Shown here one piece after another: positions 45,695-57,131 of a DNA stretch of 64,000 bases. Both the position numbers and the translations under genes were made by a program. Positions within the stretch are counted from its first letter, which is position 1, and every line of letters starts with the position of its first letter. The DNA comes from Mustela lutreola (taxonomy: Eukaryota; Chordata; Mammalia; Carnivora; Mustelidae): the NCBI RefSeq assembly GCF_030435805.1, contig NC_081296.1, positions 30,097,745 through 30,161,744 on the forward strand, written 5' to 3'. The notes below the pieces were generated by a model that searched no databases, was not told where the DNA came from, and was given only the letters and a program-made list of their open reading frames with translations.

Positions 45695-46827
45695 GTGAGT
45701 GGGAGACTCTGGGCCTGGCGGGAGATGGCAGACGCCATGGGCGTCGTCCGCGAAGCCAGAGTCACGGCACGGGGCTCTGGCTCCACCACTGAGCTACGGG
45801 TGGAGGCCCCCGTTGTCCACACAGCGGTGGCTGGTGCGTGATCAGGCTCCCTTGAGCCATCCCAGGTGCAGGGAACGCGAACGTTGGGCCGCGGGAACTG
45901 GCCGGGACTGGATCCCGGGGGGATGCCGCCATAGATCCGCGTGGCCCTGAGGCCTCCTTGGACCTCCCTTTGTGTCCTGTGCGCCCGTGAGGAGACGGGT
46001 TCGGGAGACCCTTGGCGTCAGGGACTTCTGTCCCCCTCAGCGAGTGGCGGTTGCTCGAGCCAACCCCAGCGCATGTTTCTTGGGGCTGGAGCGGGCAGAG
46101 CTCCTGCCCTAGGCACCAGACTCCCAAGGACTTTGGGAGCCTGGGAGGCTGCTGAAGTACAGCCCTCGATGTTTGCTTGGGCTGCCGATGGAGCATGGTT
46201 TGGCTGGACGTGGGCAAGAATGGGCGAGCCCCAGGCCACAGCGGGCATTGGGCGAGAGCCTATCGGGCCAGGCCCCCAGAGGAGGGGCCGCCACGCGGGG
46301 ACACTCTGGACACTGTTGCAGGGCGGGCATTGGTCCCCTGCCTCCCGCTGGCGGGAGACCGTGACCCGCGACTCCCTCTCCAGACGTGGCCCGTCGGGGC
46401 ATGGGGGCCAACGTTGGCTGCGAGTGCCAGCGCCCGGATGCACGGACGGCAGCCGGGCCAATCTGGGGTTGGCGTCTGCCTGGCCATAAGTTCTGAGGCC
46501 GCCCCCGTTGGCTCAGGGCCCCGGTAGGCATCGGGGGGGGGGGTAACTCGATAACCTAGTATTCCCGCCCACGTTGTGGGGCCTTTCTTAGCAAGGGGTG
46601 GTTCCCACAGGGGCCCTGATCTCCACAGATTCTGTAGGCCCAGGGATGTACAGCGGCTCCCCAGGGCCCTTTTCCTTGCTTGCGGCAGCTCCGAGCCTTG
46701 GGTCGTTCGTTCCTCCACCCGCCTGGCCAGCAGCCGCCAGGGCTTCGGGCGTGACCGATCGTGGCCGCATGGGGTACGAGCCACAGAGCAGGCCGTTCTG
46801 ACAGCTGGCCTCTCCCTCTGTCCTTAG

Positions 46828-46945
46828 AACCCCGTCCCCCAGGGAGGATCTCGCCTTGACGACCAAGTCTGGCTTTTCCCAGCCCCGCCCAAAGGGCCCG
46901 TGTCTCGGATCGCCGGGGCATGGCGCCGTCCCGACCGCTCCCTCG
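46828..46945 (+). ncRNA. SNHG14: A15 host exon, 118 nt
   Basis: AG at 46826-46827, GT at 46946. Has GGCTTTTCCC for GGCTTCTCCC, shared with A20. Confidence 0.68.
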
Positions 46946-46999
46946 GTAAGGAGGGGTTCCGGGTGGGCAGGGACCTCACGCGTCGCCCCCGGCTTGCTT

Positions 47000-47080
47000 G
47001 GGTCAATGATGAGAACTCATATGGTCTCGAAGAGGGATGATGACCTAAAAATCATGCTCAATAGGATTACGCTGAGGCCC
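47000..47080 (+). ncRNA. SNORD115: SNORD115 C/D-box snoRNA, copy A15
   Basis: Has GAAGAGGGATGATGA (C to G just before C'), shared with A20; the C' core ATGATGA is unaffected. Guide perfect. Confidence 0.96.
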
Positions 47081-48501
47081 AGGGCAGGGGACCGTGCGGG
47101 GATCAGCAGCCCCCAGACCCTCGGGGCATTTGAGAGCGCGCTGCTGCAGCTGGGCGCTAGAGGAGAACGAACGCTCGAGCGTCTCCGCGCGTTGGGCCCG
47201 GAGCCAGGCGCCTCTGCGCGTGCCCACGGGGGTGTTCTGGCACTCAAGCTGGCCCACCGCCCCAATCCCCTTCCCAGGACAGCTCCCCGGGAGCCAGGGC
47301 TTCGCCATCCTCGTCTCCTCGTGTCCTTCGGCGGGCCTGGCCGGCTAGGTCCTCGGTGTGTCGACATGCAGCAGAGGTGAGCGGAAGCCTTGGGCTCGGA
47401 GGGAGGCCGGAGACGCCTTGGGAAGCGGGTAGCCCAGCAGTGACTCTGCAGCAGGCCGTGGGCTTGGGGTGGCGGTCCTCGTGGTCCAGACGTCGTGGGC
47501 CACCCCGGGAGCGGGTGCCCTTGAGCCATCCCAGGGGCAGGGAACGCGAGCGTGGGGCCGGGTGGCTGGCAAGACCCGGAAAGCGCAGAGTGGCCGCCAT
47601 AGGATCAGGGGACCCTGAGGCCCCCTGATCCATCTGGGCGTGTCTCGTGGGCCTACGAACGTAGTGGACGTGAGACTTGTGGTCTCAGAAGCTTCTGTGA
47701 TCTTCTGCCACGGGGTGTTGCTCGAGGCCCGGGACTTGGCTTGTTTCCGCGGGCTGACGAGGCCTGAGCTCCCGCCCCACAGCGCAGACGCCCAAGGCGT
47801 TGGAGACCCCACCAGGCTGCTTGCGAAGAGCGCAAGAGGATTCCTTGTGCTCGCGAGACAGCCGGGTTCCACGGGGCTACGGGGCGGAATCTGCGAGGTC
47901 CAGGCCCTTGCAGCCATTGGGTCGGAGCCTCTCTCCGGAGGCTCTCAAGCACCGGGGACCGGGTCCTGACGAAGCGGCGCTGCACGGCGAGAGTCGGGTA
48001 CCTCGCCCAGGGCAGCCGGTGGGTGGTGTGCCTGGCCGTAGTGGTGGACAGCGACCTGGCATTCAGAGCTCGGCCCTGGGGCAGCCGTGGGCCCGAGCCA
48101 CCTTGGGCTTCCAGGGTAGGGGCTCCCATCCTTGGCTCCCAGGTGGGACCATGGGTGGGTGGGCGGCGTCCTGGCCAACAGTCCCTGACCGCCCCCCTCG
48201 GCTCCCGTGCAAGGGAGACAGCGGGGACACGTCAAAACCCTGTGCTCCGTGCCATGTTCACGGACCGTTCTGCCGACGGTGGTGCTGACCCAGGGGCCTA
48301 GATCTCCCTTGTTTGGGGATGCCCTGGTAAGGGCAGCTGGGGCCCTGGGCCCTGCTCCGTCGTCTCGCACATCAGCCATGCGTGGGTCGGCCGTATGCCC
48401 GGCCCCCACCGGCCAGGACGTTGGGAAAGGTAGCCCTCGGCCGTCAGGCCGGTGCCCCGGACCAGGGCTTTTGGACAGCTGGTCTCTCCGTCTCTCCTCA
48501 G

Positions 48502-48619
48502 AACCGCATCCACAAGCGGGGAGAACGCCCGCACCAGCTCGTCTTGCCTGGCCCGGCCCTGCCCACAGGTCCAATGTCTCAGGACCCCGGCCCATGGCGC
48601 AGTCCGCCACGCAGCCCCG
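48502..48619 (+). ncRNA. SNHG14: B15 host exon, 118 nt
   Basis: AG at 48500-48501, GT at 48620. Private changes GAGAACGCCC and CCCATGGCG. Confidence 0.67.
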
Positions 48620-48671
48620 GTAAGCAGGTTCTGGGGGCGACGCGACCGCACGCATCACCGCCAACCTGCTT

Positions 48672-48752
48672 GGGTCAATGATGACAACTCAAATGGTCTC
48701 GAAGAGCGGTGATGTCCTAAAAATCATGCTCAATAGGATTACGCTGAGGCCC
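48672..48752 (+). ncRNA. SNORD115: SNORD115 copy B15 with altered C' box
   Basis: C' reads GTGATGT instead of GTGATGA. Box C, guide and box D are intact, so the terminal C/D motif that positions the HTR2C guide should still form. Confidence 0.95.
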
Positions 48753-49002
48753 AATGCAGGCGTCTGTGCCGGGATCAGCATCCCCCGGAGCCTCGGGGCC
48801 CTGGAGGGGCGCTGCCGTTGGGAGCTTGAGGCCAAGGATCCCCCGGGGATCCCTGCTCCTGCCCTGGAAAGCCCGTGCACGTCAGGGGCCCCTCGAGGTG
48901 TGGAGGCAGCCCACCCGGCCTAGAGACTGAATCCCCTCCCCTCCCCTGGACAGCAGCCTGGGAGCCATGCCTTAGGAACCCTTGTCTCCTTGTGTCTTGC
49001 AG

Positions 49003-49047
49003 CGGGCCTTGGGCGCCAGGTGGTAGGCGCGGCGTTGGCCACGACAG
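49003..49047 (+). ncRNA. SNHG14: B15 downstream host exon, 45 nt
   Basis: AG at 49001-49002, GTGAGT at 49048. Consensus. Confidence 0.68.
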
Positions 49048-50178
49048 GTGAGTGGGAGACTCTGGGCCTGGCGGGAGATGGCAGACGCCATGGGCGTCGT
49101 CCGCGAAGCCAGAGTCACGGCACGGGGCTCTGGCTCCACCACTGAGCTACGGGTGGAGGCCCCCGTTGTCCACACAGCGTTGGCTGGCGCGTGATCAGGC
49201 TCCCTTGAGCCATCCCAGGTGCAGGGAACGCGAACGTTGGGCCGCGGGAACTGGCCGGGACTGGATCCCGGGGGGATGCCGCCATAGATCCGCGTGGCCC
49301 TGAGGCCTCCTTGGACCTCCCTTTGTGTCCTGTGCGCCCGTGAGGAGACGGGTTCGGGAGACCCTTGGCATCAGGGACTTCTGTCCCCCTCAGCGAGTGG
49401 CGGTTGCTCGAGCCAACCCCAGCGCATGTTTCTTGGGGCTGGAGCGGGCAGAGCTCCTGCCCTAGGCACCACACTCCCAAGGACTTTGGGAGCCTGGGAG
49501 GCTGCTGAAGTACAGCCCTCGATGTTTGCTTGGGCTACCGATGGAGCATGGTTTGGCTGGACGTGGGCAAGAATGGGCGACCCCAGGCCACAGCGGGCAT
49601 TGGGCGAGAGCCTGTCGGGTCAGGCCCCCAGAAGAGGGGCCGCCACGCGGGGAGACTCTGGACCCTGTTGCAGGGCGGGCATTGGTCCCCTGCCTCCCTC
49701 TGGCGGGAGACCGTGACCCGCGACTCCCTCTCCAGACGTGGACCGTCGGGGCATGGGGGCCAACGTTGGCTGCTAGTGCCAGCGCCCGGATGCACGGACG
49801 GCAGCCGGGCCAATCTGGGGTTGGCGTCTGCCTGGCCATAAGTTCTGGGGCCGCCCCCGTTGGCTCGGGGCCCGGGAGGCATCGGGGGGGGGGGGCACTC
49901 GATAACCTAGTGTTCCCGCCCACGTTGTGGGGCTTTTCTTAGCAAGGGGTGGTTCCCACAGGGGCCCTGATCTCCACAGTTTCTGGAGGCCCAGGGATGT
50001 ACAGCGGCTCCCCAGGGCCCTTTTCCTTGCTTGCGGCGGCTCCGAGCCTTGGGTCGTTCGTTCCTCCACCCGCCTGGCCAGCCGCGGCCAGGGCTTCGGG
50101 AGTGACCGATCGTGGCCGCATGGGGCACGAGCCACAGAGCAGGCCGTTCTGACAGCTGGCCTCTCCCTCTGTCCTTAG

Positions 50179-50296
50179 AACCCCGTCCCCCAGGGAGGAT
50201 CTCGCCTTGACGACCAAGTCTGGCTTCTCCCAGCCCCGCCGAAAGGGCCCGTGTCTCGGATCGCGGGGGCATGGCGCCGTCCTGACCGCTCCCTCG
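50179..50296 (+). ncRNA. SNHG14: A16 host exon, 118 nt
   Basis: AG at 50177-50178, GT at 50297. Private changes CCGCCGAAAG, TCGCGGGGGC and GTCCTGACC, with length unchanged. Confidence 0.67.
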
Positions 50297-50350
50297 GTAA
50301 GGAGGGGTTCCGGGTGGGCAGGGACCTCACGCGTCGCCCCCGGCTTGCTT

Positions 50351-50431
50351 GGGTCAATGATGAGAACTCATATGGTCTCGAAGAGCGATGATGACCTAAA
50401 AATCATGCTCAATAGGATTACGCTGAGGCCC
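50351..50431 (+). ncRNA. SNORD115: SNORD115 C/D-box snoRNA, copy A16
   Basis: Consensus A copy. The arm downstream switches to the A2/A11 type near 50.6-50.7 kb. Confidence 0.97.
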
Positions 50432-51853
50432 AGTGTAGGGGACCGTGCGGGGATCAGCAGCCCCCAGACCCTCGGGGCATTTTAGGGCGCGCTGCTGCAG
50501 CTGGGCGCTAGAGGAGAACGAACGCTCGAGCGTCTCCTCGCGTGGGGCCCGGAGCCCAGGCGCCTCTGCGCGTGCCCACGGGGGTGTTCTGGCACTCAAG
50601 CTGGCCCACCGCCCCAATCCCCTTCCCAGGACAGCTCCCCGGGAGCCAGGGCTTCGCCATCCTCGTCTCCTCGTGTCCTTCGACGGGCCTGGCCGGCTAG
50701 GTCCTCGGTGTGTCGACATGCAGCAGAGGGGAGCGGAAGCCTTGGGCTCGGAGGGAGGCCCGAGACGCCTTGGGAAGCGGGTAGCCCAGCAGTGACTCTG
50801 CAGCAGGCCGTGGGCGTGCGGTGGCGGTCATCGTGGTCCAGACGTCGTGGGACACCCCGGGAGCGGGTGCCCTTGAGCCATGCCAGGGGCAGGGAACGCG
50901 AGCGTGGGGCCGGGTGGCTGGCAAGACCCGGAAAGCGCAGAGTGGCCGCCATAGGATCAGGGGACCCTGAGGCCCCCTGATCCATCTGGGCGTGTCTCGT
51001 GGGCCTACGAACGTAGTGGACGTGAGACTTGTGGTCTCAGAAGCTTCTGTGATCTTCTGCCACGGGGTGTTGCTCGAGGCCCGGGACTTGGCTTGTTTCC
51101 GCGGACTGACGAGGTCTGAGCTCCTGCCCCACAGCGCAGACGCCCAAGGCGTTGGAGACCCCACCAGGCTGCTTGCGAAGAGCGCAAGAGGATTCCTTGT
51201 GCTCGCGAGACAGCCGGGTTCCACGGGGCTACGGGGCGGAATCTGGGAGGGCCAGGCCCTTGCAGCCATTGGGTCGGAGCCTCTCTCCGGAGGCTCTCAA
51301 GCACCGGGGACCGGGTCCTGACGAAGCGGCGCTGCACGGCGAGAGTCGGGTACCTCGCCCAGGGCAGCCGGTGGGTGGTGTGCCTGGCCGTAGTGGTGGA
51401 CAGCGACCTGGCATTCCGAGCTCGGCCCTGGGGCAGCCGTGGGCCCGAGCCACCTTGGGCTTCCAGGGTAGGGGCTCCGATCCTTGGCTCCCAGGTGGGA
51501 CCATGGGTGGGTAGGCGGCGTCCTGGCCACAACTCCCTGACCGCCCCCCTCGGCTCCCGTGCAAGGGAGACAGCGGAGACACGTCAAAACCCTGTGCTCC
51601 GTGCCATGTTCACGGACCGTTCTGTCGACGGTGGTGCTGACCCAGGGGCCTAGATCTCCCTTGTTTGGGGATGCCCTGGTAAGGGCAGCTGGGGCCCTGG
51701 GCCCTGCTCCGTCGTCTCGCACATCAGCCATGCGTGGGTCGGCCGTATGCCCGGCCCCCACCGGCCAGGACGTTGGGAAAGGTAGCCCTCGGCCGTCCGG
51801 CCGGTGCCCCGGACCAGGGCTTTTGGACAGCTGGTCTCTCCGTCTCTCCTCAG

Positions 51854-51971
51854 AACCGCATCCACAAGCGGGGAGATCGCCCGCACCAGCTCGTCTTGCC
51901 TGGCCCGGCCCTGCCCACAGGTCCAATGTCTCAGGACCCCGGCTCATGGCGCAGTCCGCCACGCAGCCCCG
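51854..51971 (+). ncRNA. SNHG14: B16 host exon, 118 nt
   Basis: AG at 51852-51853, GT at 51972. Matches B11. Confidence 0.68.
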
Positions 51972-52023
51972 GTAAGCAGGTTCTGGGTGCGACGCGACCG
52001 CACGCATCGCCGCCAACCTGCTT

Positions 52024-52104
52024 GGGTCAATGATGACAACTCAAATGGTCTCGAAGAGCGGTGATGACCTAAAAATCATGCTCAATAGGATTACGCTGAG
52101 GCCC
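52024..52104 (+). ncRNA. SNORD115: SNORD115 C/D-box snoRNA, copy B16
   Basis: Consensus B copy, 16,761 bp from B11, whose GCAGGCTTCTGT flank it shares. Confidence 0.97.
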
Positions 52105-52354
52105 AATGCAGGCTTCTGTGCCGGGATCAGCATCCCCCGGAGCCTCGGGGCCCTGGAGGGGCGCTGCCGTTGGGAGCTTGAGGCCAAGGATCCCCCGGGG
52201 ATCCCTGCTCCGGCCCTGGAAAGCCCGTGCACGTCAGGGGCCCCTCGAGGTGTGGAGGCAGCCCACCCGGCCTAGAGACTGAATCCCTTCCCCTCCCCTG
52301 GACAGCTCCCTGGGAGCCATGCCTTAGGAACCCTTGTCTCCTTGTGTCTTGCAG

Positions 52355-52399
52355 CGGGCCTTGGGCGCCAGGTGGTAGGCGCGGCGTTGGCCACGACAG
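52355..52399 (+). ncRNA. SNHG14: B16 downstream host exon, 45 nt
   Basis: AG at 52353-52354, GTGAGT at 52400. Consensus. Confidence 0.68.
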
Positions 52400-53529
52400 G
52401 TGAGTGGGAGACTCTGGGCCTGGCGGGAGATGGCAGACGCCATGGGCGTCGTCCGCGAAGCCAGAGTCACGGCACGGGGCTCTGGGTCCACCACTGAGCT
52501 ACGGGTGGAGGCCCCCGTTGTCCACACAGCGTTGGCTGGCACGTGATCAGGCTCCCTTGAGCCATCCCAGGTGCAGGGAACGCGAACGTTGGGCCGCGGG
52601 AACTGGCCGGGACTGGATCCCGGGGGGATGCCGCCATAGATCCGCGTGGCCCTGAGGCCTCCTTGGACCTCCCTTTGTGTCCTGTGCGCCCGTGAGGAGA
52701 CGGGTTCGGGAGACCCTTGGCGTCAGGGACTTCTGTCCCCCTCAGCGAGTGGCGGTTGCTCGAGCCAACCCCAGTGCATGTTTCTTGGGGCTAGAGCGGG
52801 CAGAGCTCCTGCCCTAGGCACCAGACTCCCAAGGACTTTGGGAGCCTGGGAGGCTGCTGAAGTACAGCCCTCGATGTTTGCTTGGGCTGCCGATGGAGCA
52901 TGGTTTGGCTGGACGTGGGCAAGAATGGGCGAGCCACAGGCCACAGCGGGCATTGGGCGAGAGCCTGTCGGGCCAGGCCCCCAGAGGAGGGGCCGCCACG
53001 CGGGGAGACTCTGGACCCTGTTGCAGGGCGGGCATTGGTCCCCTGCCTCCCGCTGGCGGGAGACCGTGACCCGCGACTCCCTCTCCAGACGTGGACCGTC
53101 GTGGCATGGGGGCCAACGTTGGCTGCGAGTGCCAGCGCCCGGATGCACGGACGGCAGCCGGGCCAATCTGGGGTTGGCGTCTGCCTGGCCATAAGTTCTG
53201 GGGCTGCCCCCGTTGGCTCGGGGCCCGGGAGGCATCGGGGGGTGGTAACTCGATAACCTAGTGTTCCCGCCCACGTTGTGGGGCCTTTCTTAGCAAGGGC
53301 TGGTTGCCACAGGGGCCCTGATCTCCACAGTTTCTGGAGTCCCACGGATGTACAGCGGCTCCCCAGGGCCCTTTTCCTTGCTTGCGGCGGCTCCGAGCCT
53401 TGGGTCGTTCGTTCCTCCACCCGCCTGGCCAGCAGCAGCCAGGGCTTCGGGCGTGACCGATCGTGGCCGCATGGGGTACGAGCCACAGAGCAGGCCGTTC
53501 TGACAGCTGGCCTCTCCCTCTGTCCTTAG

Positions 53530-53647
53530 ATCCCCGTCCCCCAGAGAGGATCTCGCCTTGACGACCATGTCTGGCTTCTCCCAGCCCCGCCCAAAGGGCC
53601 CGTGTCTCGGATCGGCGGGGCATGGCGCCGTCCCGACCGCTCCCTCG
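53530..53647 (+). ncRNA. SNHG14: A17 host exon, 118 nt
   Basis: AG at 53528-53529, GT at 53648. ATCCCC subtype. Private GACCATGTCTGG. Confidence 0.67.
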
Positions 53648-53701
53648 GTAAGGAGGGGTTCCGGGTGGGCAGGGACCTCACGCGTCGCCCCCGGCTTGCT
53701 T

Positions 53702-53782
53702 GGGTCAATGAGGAGAACTCATATGGTCTCGAAGAGCGATGATGACCTGAAAATCATGCTCAATAGGATTACGCTGAGGCCC
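53702..53782 (+). ncRNA. SNORD115: SNORD115 copy A17 with altered box C
   Basis: Box C reads ATGAGGA instead of ATGATGA, and CCTGAAAATC replaces CCTAAAAATC before the guide. Box C is essential for C/D snoRNP assembly, so this copy is a candidate non-functional gene. The guide and box D are intact. Confidence 0.9.
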
Positions 53783-55202
53783 AGTGCAGGGGACCGTGCG
53801 GGGATCAGCAGCCCCCAGACCCTCGGGGCATTTGAGGGCGCGCTGCTGCAGCTGGGCGCTAGAGGAGAACGAACGCTCGACCGTCTGCGCGCGTTGGGCC
53901 CGGAGCCCAGGCGCCTCTGCGCGTGCCCACGGGGGTGTTCTGGCACTCAAGCTGGCCCACCGCCCCAATCCCCTTCCCAGGACAGCTCCCCGGGAGCCAG
54001 GGCTTCGCCATCCTCGTCTCCTCGTGTCCTTCGGCGGGCCTGGCCGGCTAGGTCCTCGGTGTGTCGACATGCAGCAGAGGTGAGCGGAAGCCTTGGGCTC
54101 GGAGGGAGGCCCGAGACGCCTTAGGAAGCGGGTAGCCCAGCAGTGACTCTGCAGCAGGCCGTGGGCTTGGGGTGGCGGTCCTCGTGGTCCAGACGTCGTG
54201 GGCCACCCCGGGAGCGGGTGCCCTTGAGCCATCCCAGGGGCAGGGAACGCGAGCGTGGGGCCGGGTGGCTGGCAAGACCCGGAAAGCGCAGAGTGGCCGC
54301 CATAGGATCAGGGGATCCTGAGGCCCCCTGATCCATCTGGGCGTGTCTCGTGGGCCTACGAACGTAGTGGACGTGAGACTTGTGGTCTCAGAAGCTTCTG
54401 TGATCTTCTGCCACGGGGTATTGCTCGAGGCCCGGGACTTGGCTTTTTTCCGCGGGCTGACGAGGCCTGAGCTCCTGCCCCACAGCGCAGACGCCCAAGG
54501 CGTTGGAGACCACACCAGGCTGCTTGCGAATAGCGCAAGAGGATACCTTGTGCTCGCGAGACAGCCGGGTTCCACGGGGCTACGGGGCGGAATCTGCGAG
54601 TGCCAGGCCCTTGCAGCCATTGGGTCGGAGCCACTCTCCGGAGGCTCTCAAGTACCGGGGACCGGGTCCTGACGAAGCGGCGCTGCACGGCGAGAGTCGG
54701 GTACCTCGCCCAGGGCAGCCGGTGGGTGGTGTGCCTGGCCGTAGTGGTGGACAGCGACCTGGCATTCCGAGTTCGGCCCTGGGGCAGCCGTGGGCCCGAG
54801 CCACCTTGGGCTTCCAGGGTAGGGGCTCCGATCCTTGGCTCCCAGGTGGGACCATGGGTGGGTAGGCGGCGTCCTGGCCACAACTCCCTGACCGCCCCCC
54901 TCGGCTCCCGTGCAAGGGAGACAGCGGAGACACGTCAAAACCCTGTGCTCCGTGCCATGTTCACGGACCGTTCTGCCGACGGTGGTGCTGAACCAGGGGC
55001 TTAGATCTCCCTTGTTTGGGGATGCCCTGGTAAGGGCAGCTGGGGCCCTGGGCCCTGCTCCGTCGTCTCGCACATCAGCCATCGTGGGTGGCCGTATGCC
55101 CGGCCCCCACCGGCCAGGACGTTGGGAAAGGTAGCCCTCGGTCGTCCGGCCGGTGCCCCGGACCAGGGCTTTTGGACAGCTGGTCTCTCCGTCTCTCCTC
55201 AG

Positions 55203-55320
55203 AACCGCATCCACAAGCGGGGAGATCGCCCGCACCAGCTCGTCTTGCCTGGCCCGGCCCTGCCCACAGGTCCAATGTCTCAGGACCCCGGCTCATGGCG
55301 CAGTCCGCCACGCAGCCCCG
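55203..55320 (+). ncRNA. SNHG14: B17 host exon, 118 nt
   Basis: AG at 55201-55202, GT at 55321. Consensus; the upstream intron has two small deletions (CCATCGTGGGTGGCC). Confidence 0.68.
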
Positions 55321-55372
55321 GTAAGCAGGTTCTGGGTGCGACGCGACCGCACGCATCGCCGCCAACCGTCTT

Positions 55373-55453
55373 GGGTCAATGATGACAACTCAAATGGTCT
55401 CGAAGAGCGGTGATGACCTAAAAATCATGCTCAATAGGATTACGCTGAGGCCC
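55373..55453 (+). ncRNA. SNORD115: SNORD115 C/D-box snoRNA, copy B17
   Basis: Consensus B copy. Its 5' flank reads CCGTCTTGGGTC where others read CCTGCTTGGGTC. Confidence 0.97.
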
Positions 55454-55702
55454 AATGCAGGCGTCTGTGCCGGGATCAGCATCCCCCGGAGCCTCGGGGC
55501 CCTGGAGGGGCGCTGCCGTTGGGAGCTTGAGGCCAAGGATCCCCCGGGGATCCCTGCTCCGGCCCTGGAAAGCCCGTGCACGTCAGGGGCCCCTCGAATG
55601 TGGAGGCAGCCCACCCGGCCTAGAGACTGAATCCCCTCCCCTCCCCTGGACAGCTCCCTGGGAGCCATGCCTTAGGAACCCTTGTCTCCTTGTGTCTTGC
55701 AG

Positions 55703-55747
55703 CGGGCCTTGGGCGCCAGGTGGTAGGCGCGGCGTTGGCCACGACAG
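55703..55747 (+). ncRNA. SNHG14: B17 downstream host exon, 45 nt
   Basis: AG at 55701-55702, GTGAGT at 55748. The intron before it is 1 nt shorter (CTCGAATGTGG), while the exon keeps 45 nt. Confidence 0.68.
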
Positions 55748-56878
55748 GTGAGTGGGAGACTCTGGGCCTGGCGGGAGATGGCAGACGCCATGGGCGTCGT
55801 CCGCGAAGCCAGAGTCACGGCACGGGGCTCTGGCTCCACCACTGAGCTACGGGTTGAGGCCCCCGTTGTCCACACAGCGTTGGCTGGCGCGTGATCAGGC
55901 TCCCTTGAGCCATCCCAGGTGCAGGGAACGCGAACGTTGGGACGCGGGAAATGGCCGGGACTGGATCCCGGGGGGATGCCGCCATAGATCCGCGTGGCCC
56001 TGAGGCCTCCTTGGACCTCCCTTTGTGTCCTGTGCGCCCGTGAAGAGACGGGTTCGGGAGACCCTTGGCGTCAGGGACTTCTGTCCCCCTCAGCGAGTGG
56101 CGGTTGCTCGAGCCAACCCCAGTGCATGTTTCTTGGGGCTAGAGCGGGTAGAGCTCCTGCCCTAGGCACCAGACTCCCAAGGACTTTGGGAGCCTGGGAG
56201 GCTGCTGAAGTACAGCCCTCGATGTTTGCTTGGGCTGCCGATGGAGCATGGTTTGGCTGGACGTCGGCAAGAATGGGCGAGCCACAGGCCACAGCGGGCA
56301 TTGGGCGAGAGCCTGTCGGGCCAGGCCCCCAGAGGAGGGGCCGCCACGCGGGGAGACTCTGGACCCTGTTGCAGGGCGGGCATTGGTCCCCCTGCCTCCC
56401 GCTGGCGGGAGACCGTGACCCGCGACTCCCTCTCCAGACGTGGACCGTCGGGGCATGGGGGCCAACGTTGGCTGCGAGTGCCAGCGCCCGGATGCACGGA
56501 CGGCAGCCGGGCCAATCTGGGGTTGGCGTCTGCCTGGCCATAAGTTCTGGGGCCGCCCCCGTTGGCTCGGGGCCCGGGAGGCATCGGGGGGTGGTAACTC
56601 GATAACCTAGTGTTCCCGCCCACGTTGTGGGGCCTTTCTTAGCAAGGGCTGGTTCCCACAGGGGCCCTGATCTCCACAGTTTCTGGAGGCCCAGGGATGT
56701 ACAGCGGCTCCCCAGGGCCCTTTCCCTTGCTTGCGGCGGCTCCGAGCCTTGGGTCGTTCGTTCCTCCACCCGCCTGGCCAGCAGCGGCCAGGGCTTCGGG
56801 CGTGACCGATCGTGGCCGCATGGGGCACGAGCCACAGAGCAGGCCGTTCTGACAGCTGGCCTCTCCCTCTGTCCTTAG

Positions 56879-56996
56879 ATCCCCGTCCCCCAGAGAGGAT
56901 CTCGCCTTGACGACCAAGTCTGGCTTCTCCCAGCCCCGCCCAAAGGGCCCGTGTCTCGGATCGCCGGGGCATGGCGCCGTCCCGACCGCTCCCTCG
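56879..56996 (+). ncRNA. SNHG14: A18 host exon, 118 nt
   Basis: AG at 56877-56878, GT at 56997. ATCCCC subtype with short poly-G. Confidence 0.68.
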
Positions 56997-57050
56997 GTAA
57001 GGAGGGGTTCCGGGTGGGCAGGGACCTCACGCGTCGCCCCCGGCTTGCTT

Positions 57051-57131
57051 GGGTCAATGATGAGAACTCATATGGTCTCGAAGAGCGATGATGACCTAAA
57101 AATCATGCTCAATAGGATTACGCTGAGGCCC
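57051..57131 (+). ncRNA. SNORD115: SNORD115 C/D-box snoRNA, copy A18
   Basis: Consensus A copy in a chimeric arm: A3/A12-like just downstream, A4/A13-like further on. Confidence 0.97.

Larger units (their letters stand above)
40930..47200 (+). repeat. Recent duplicated block, left copy (16,758-bp offset)
   Basis: The snoRNA pairs A14/A19, B14/B19 and A15/A20 are each exactly 16,758 bp apart, so there is no net indel over more than 6 kb. Even the poly-G tract keeps its total length. Confidence 0.85.
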
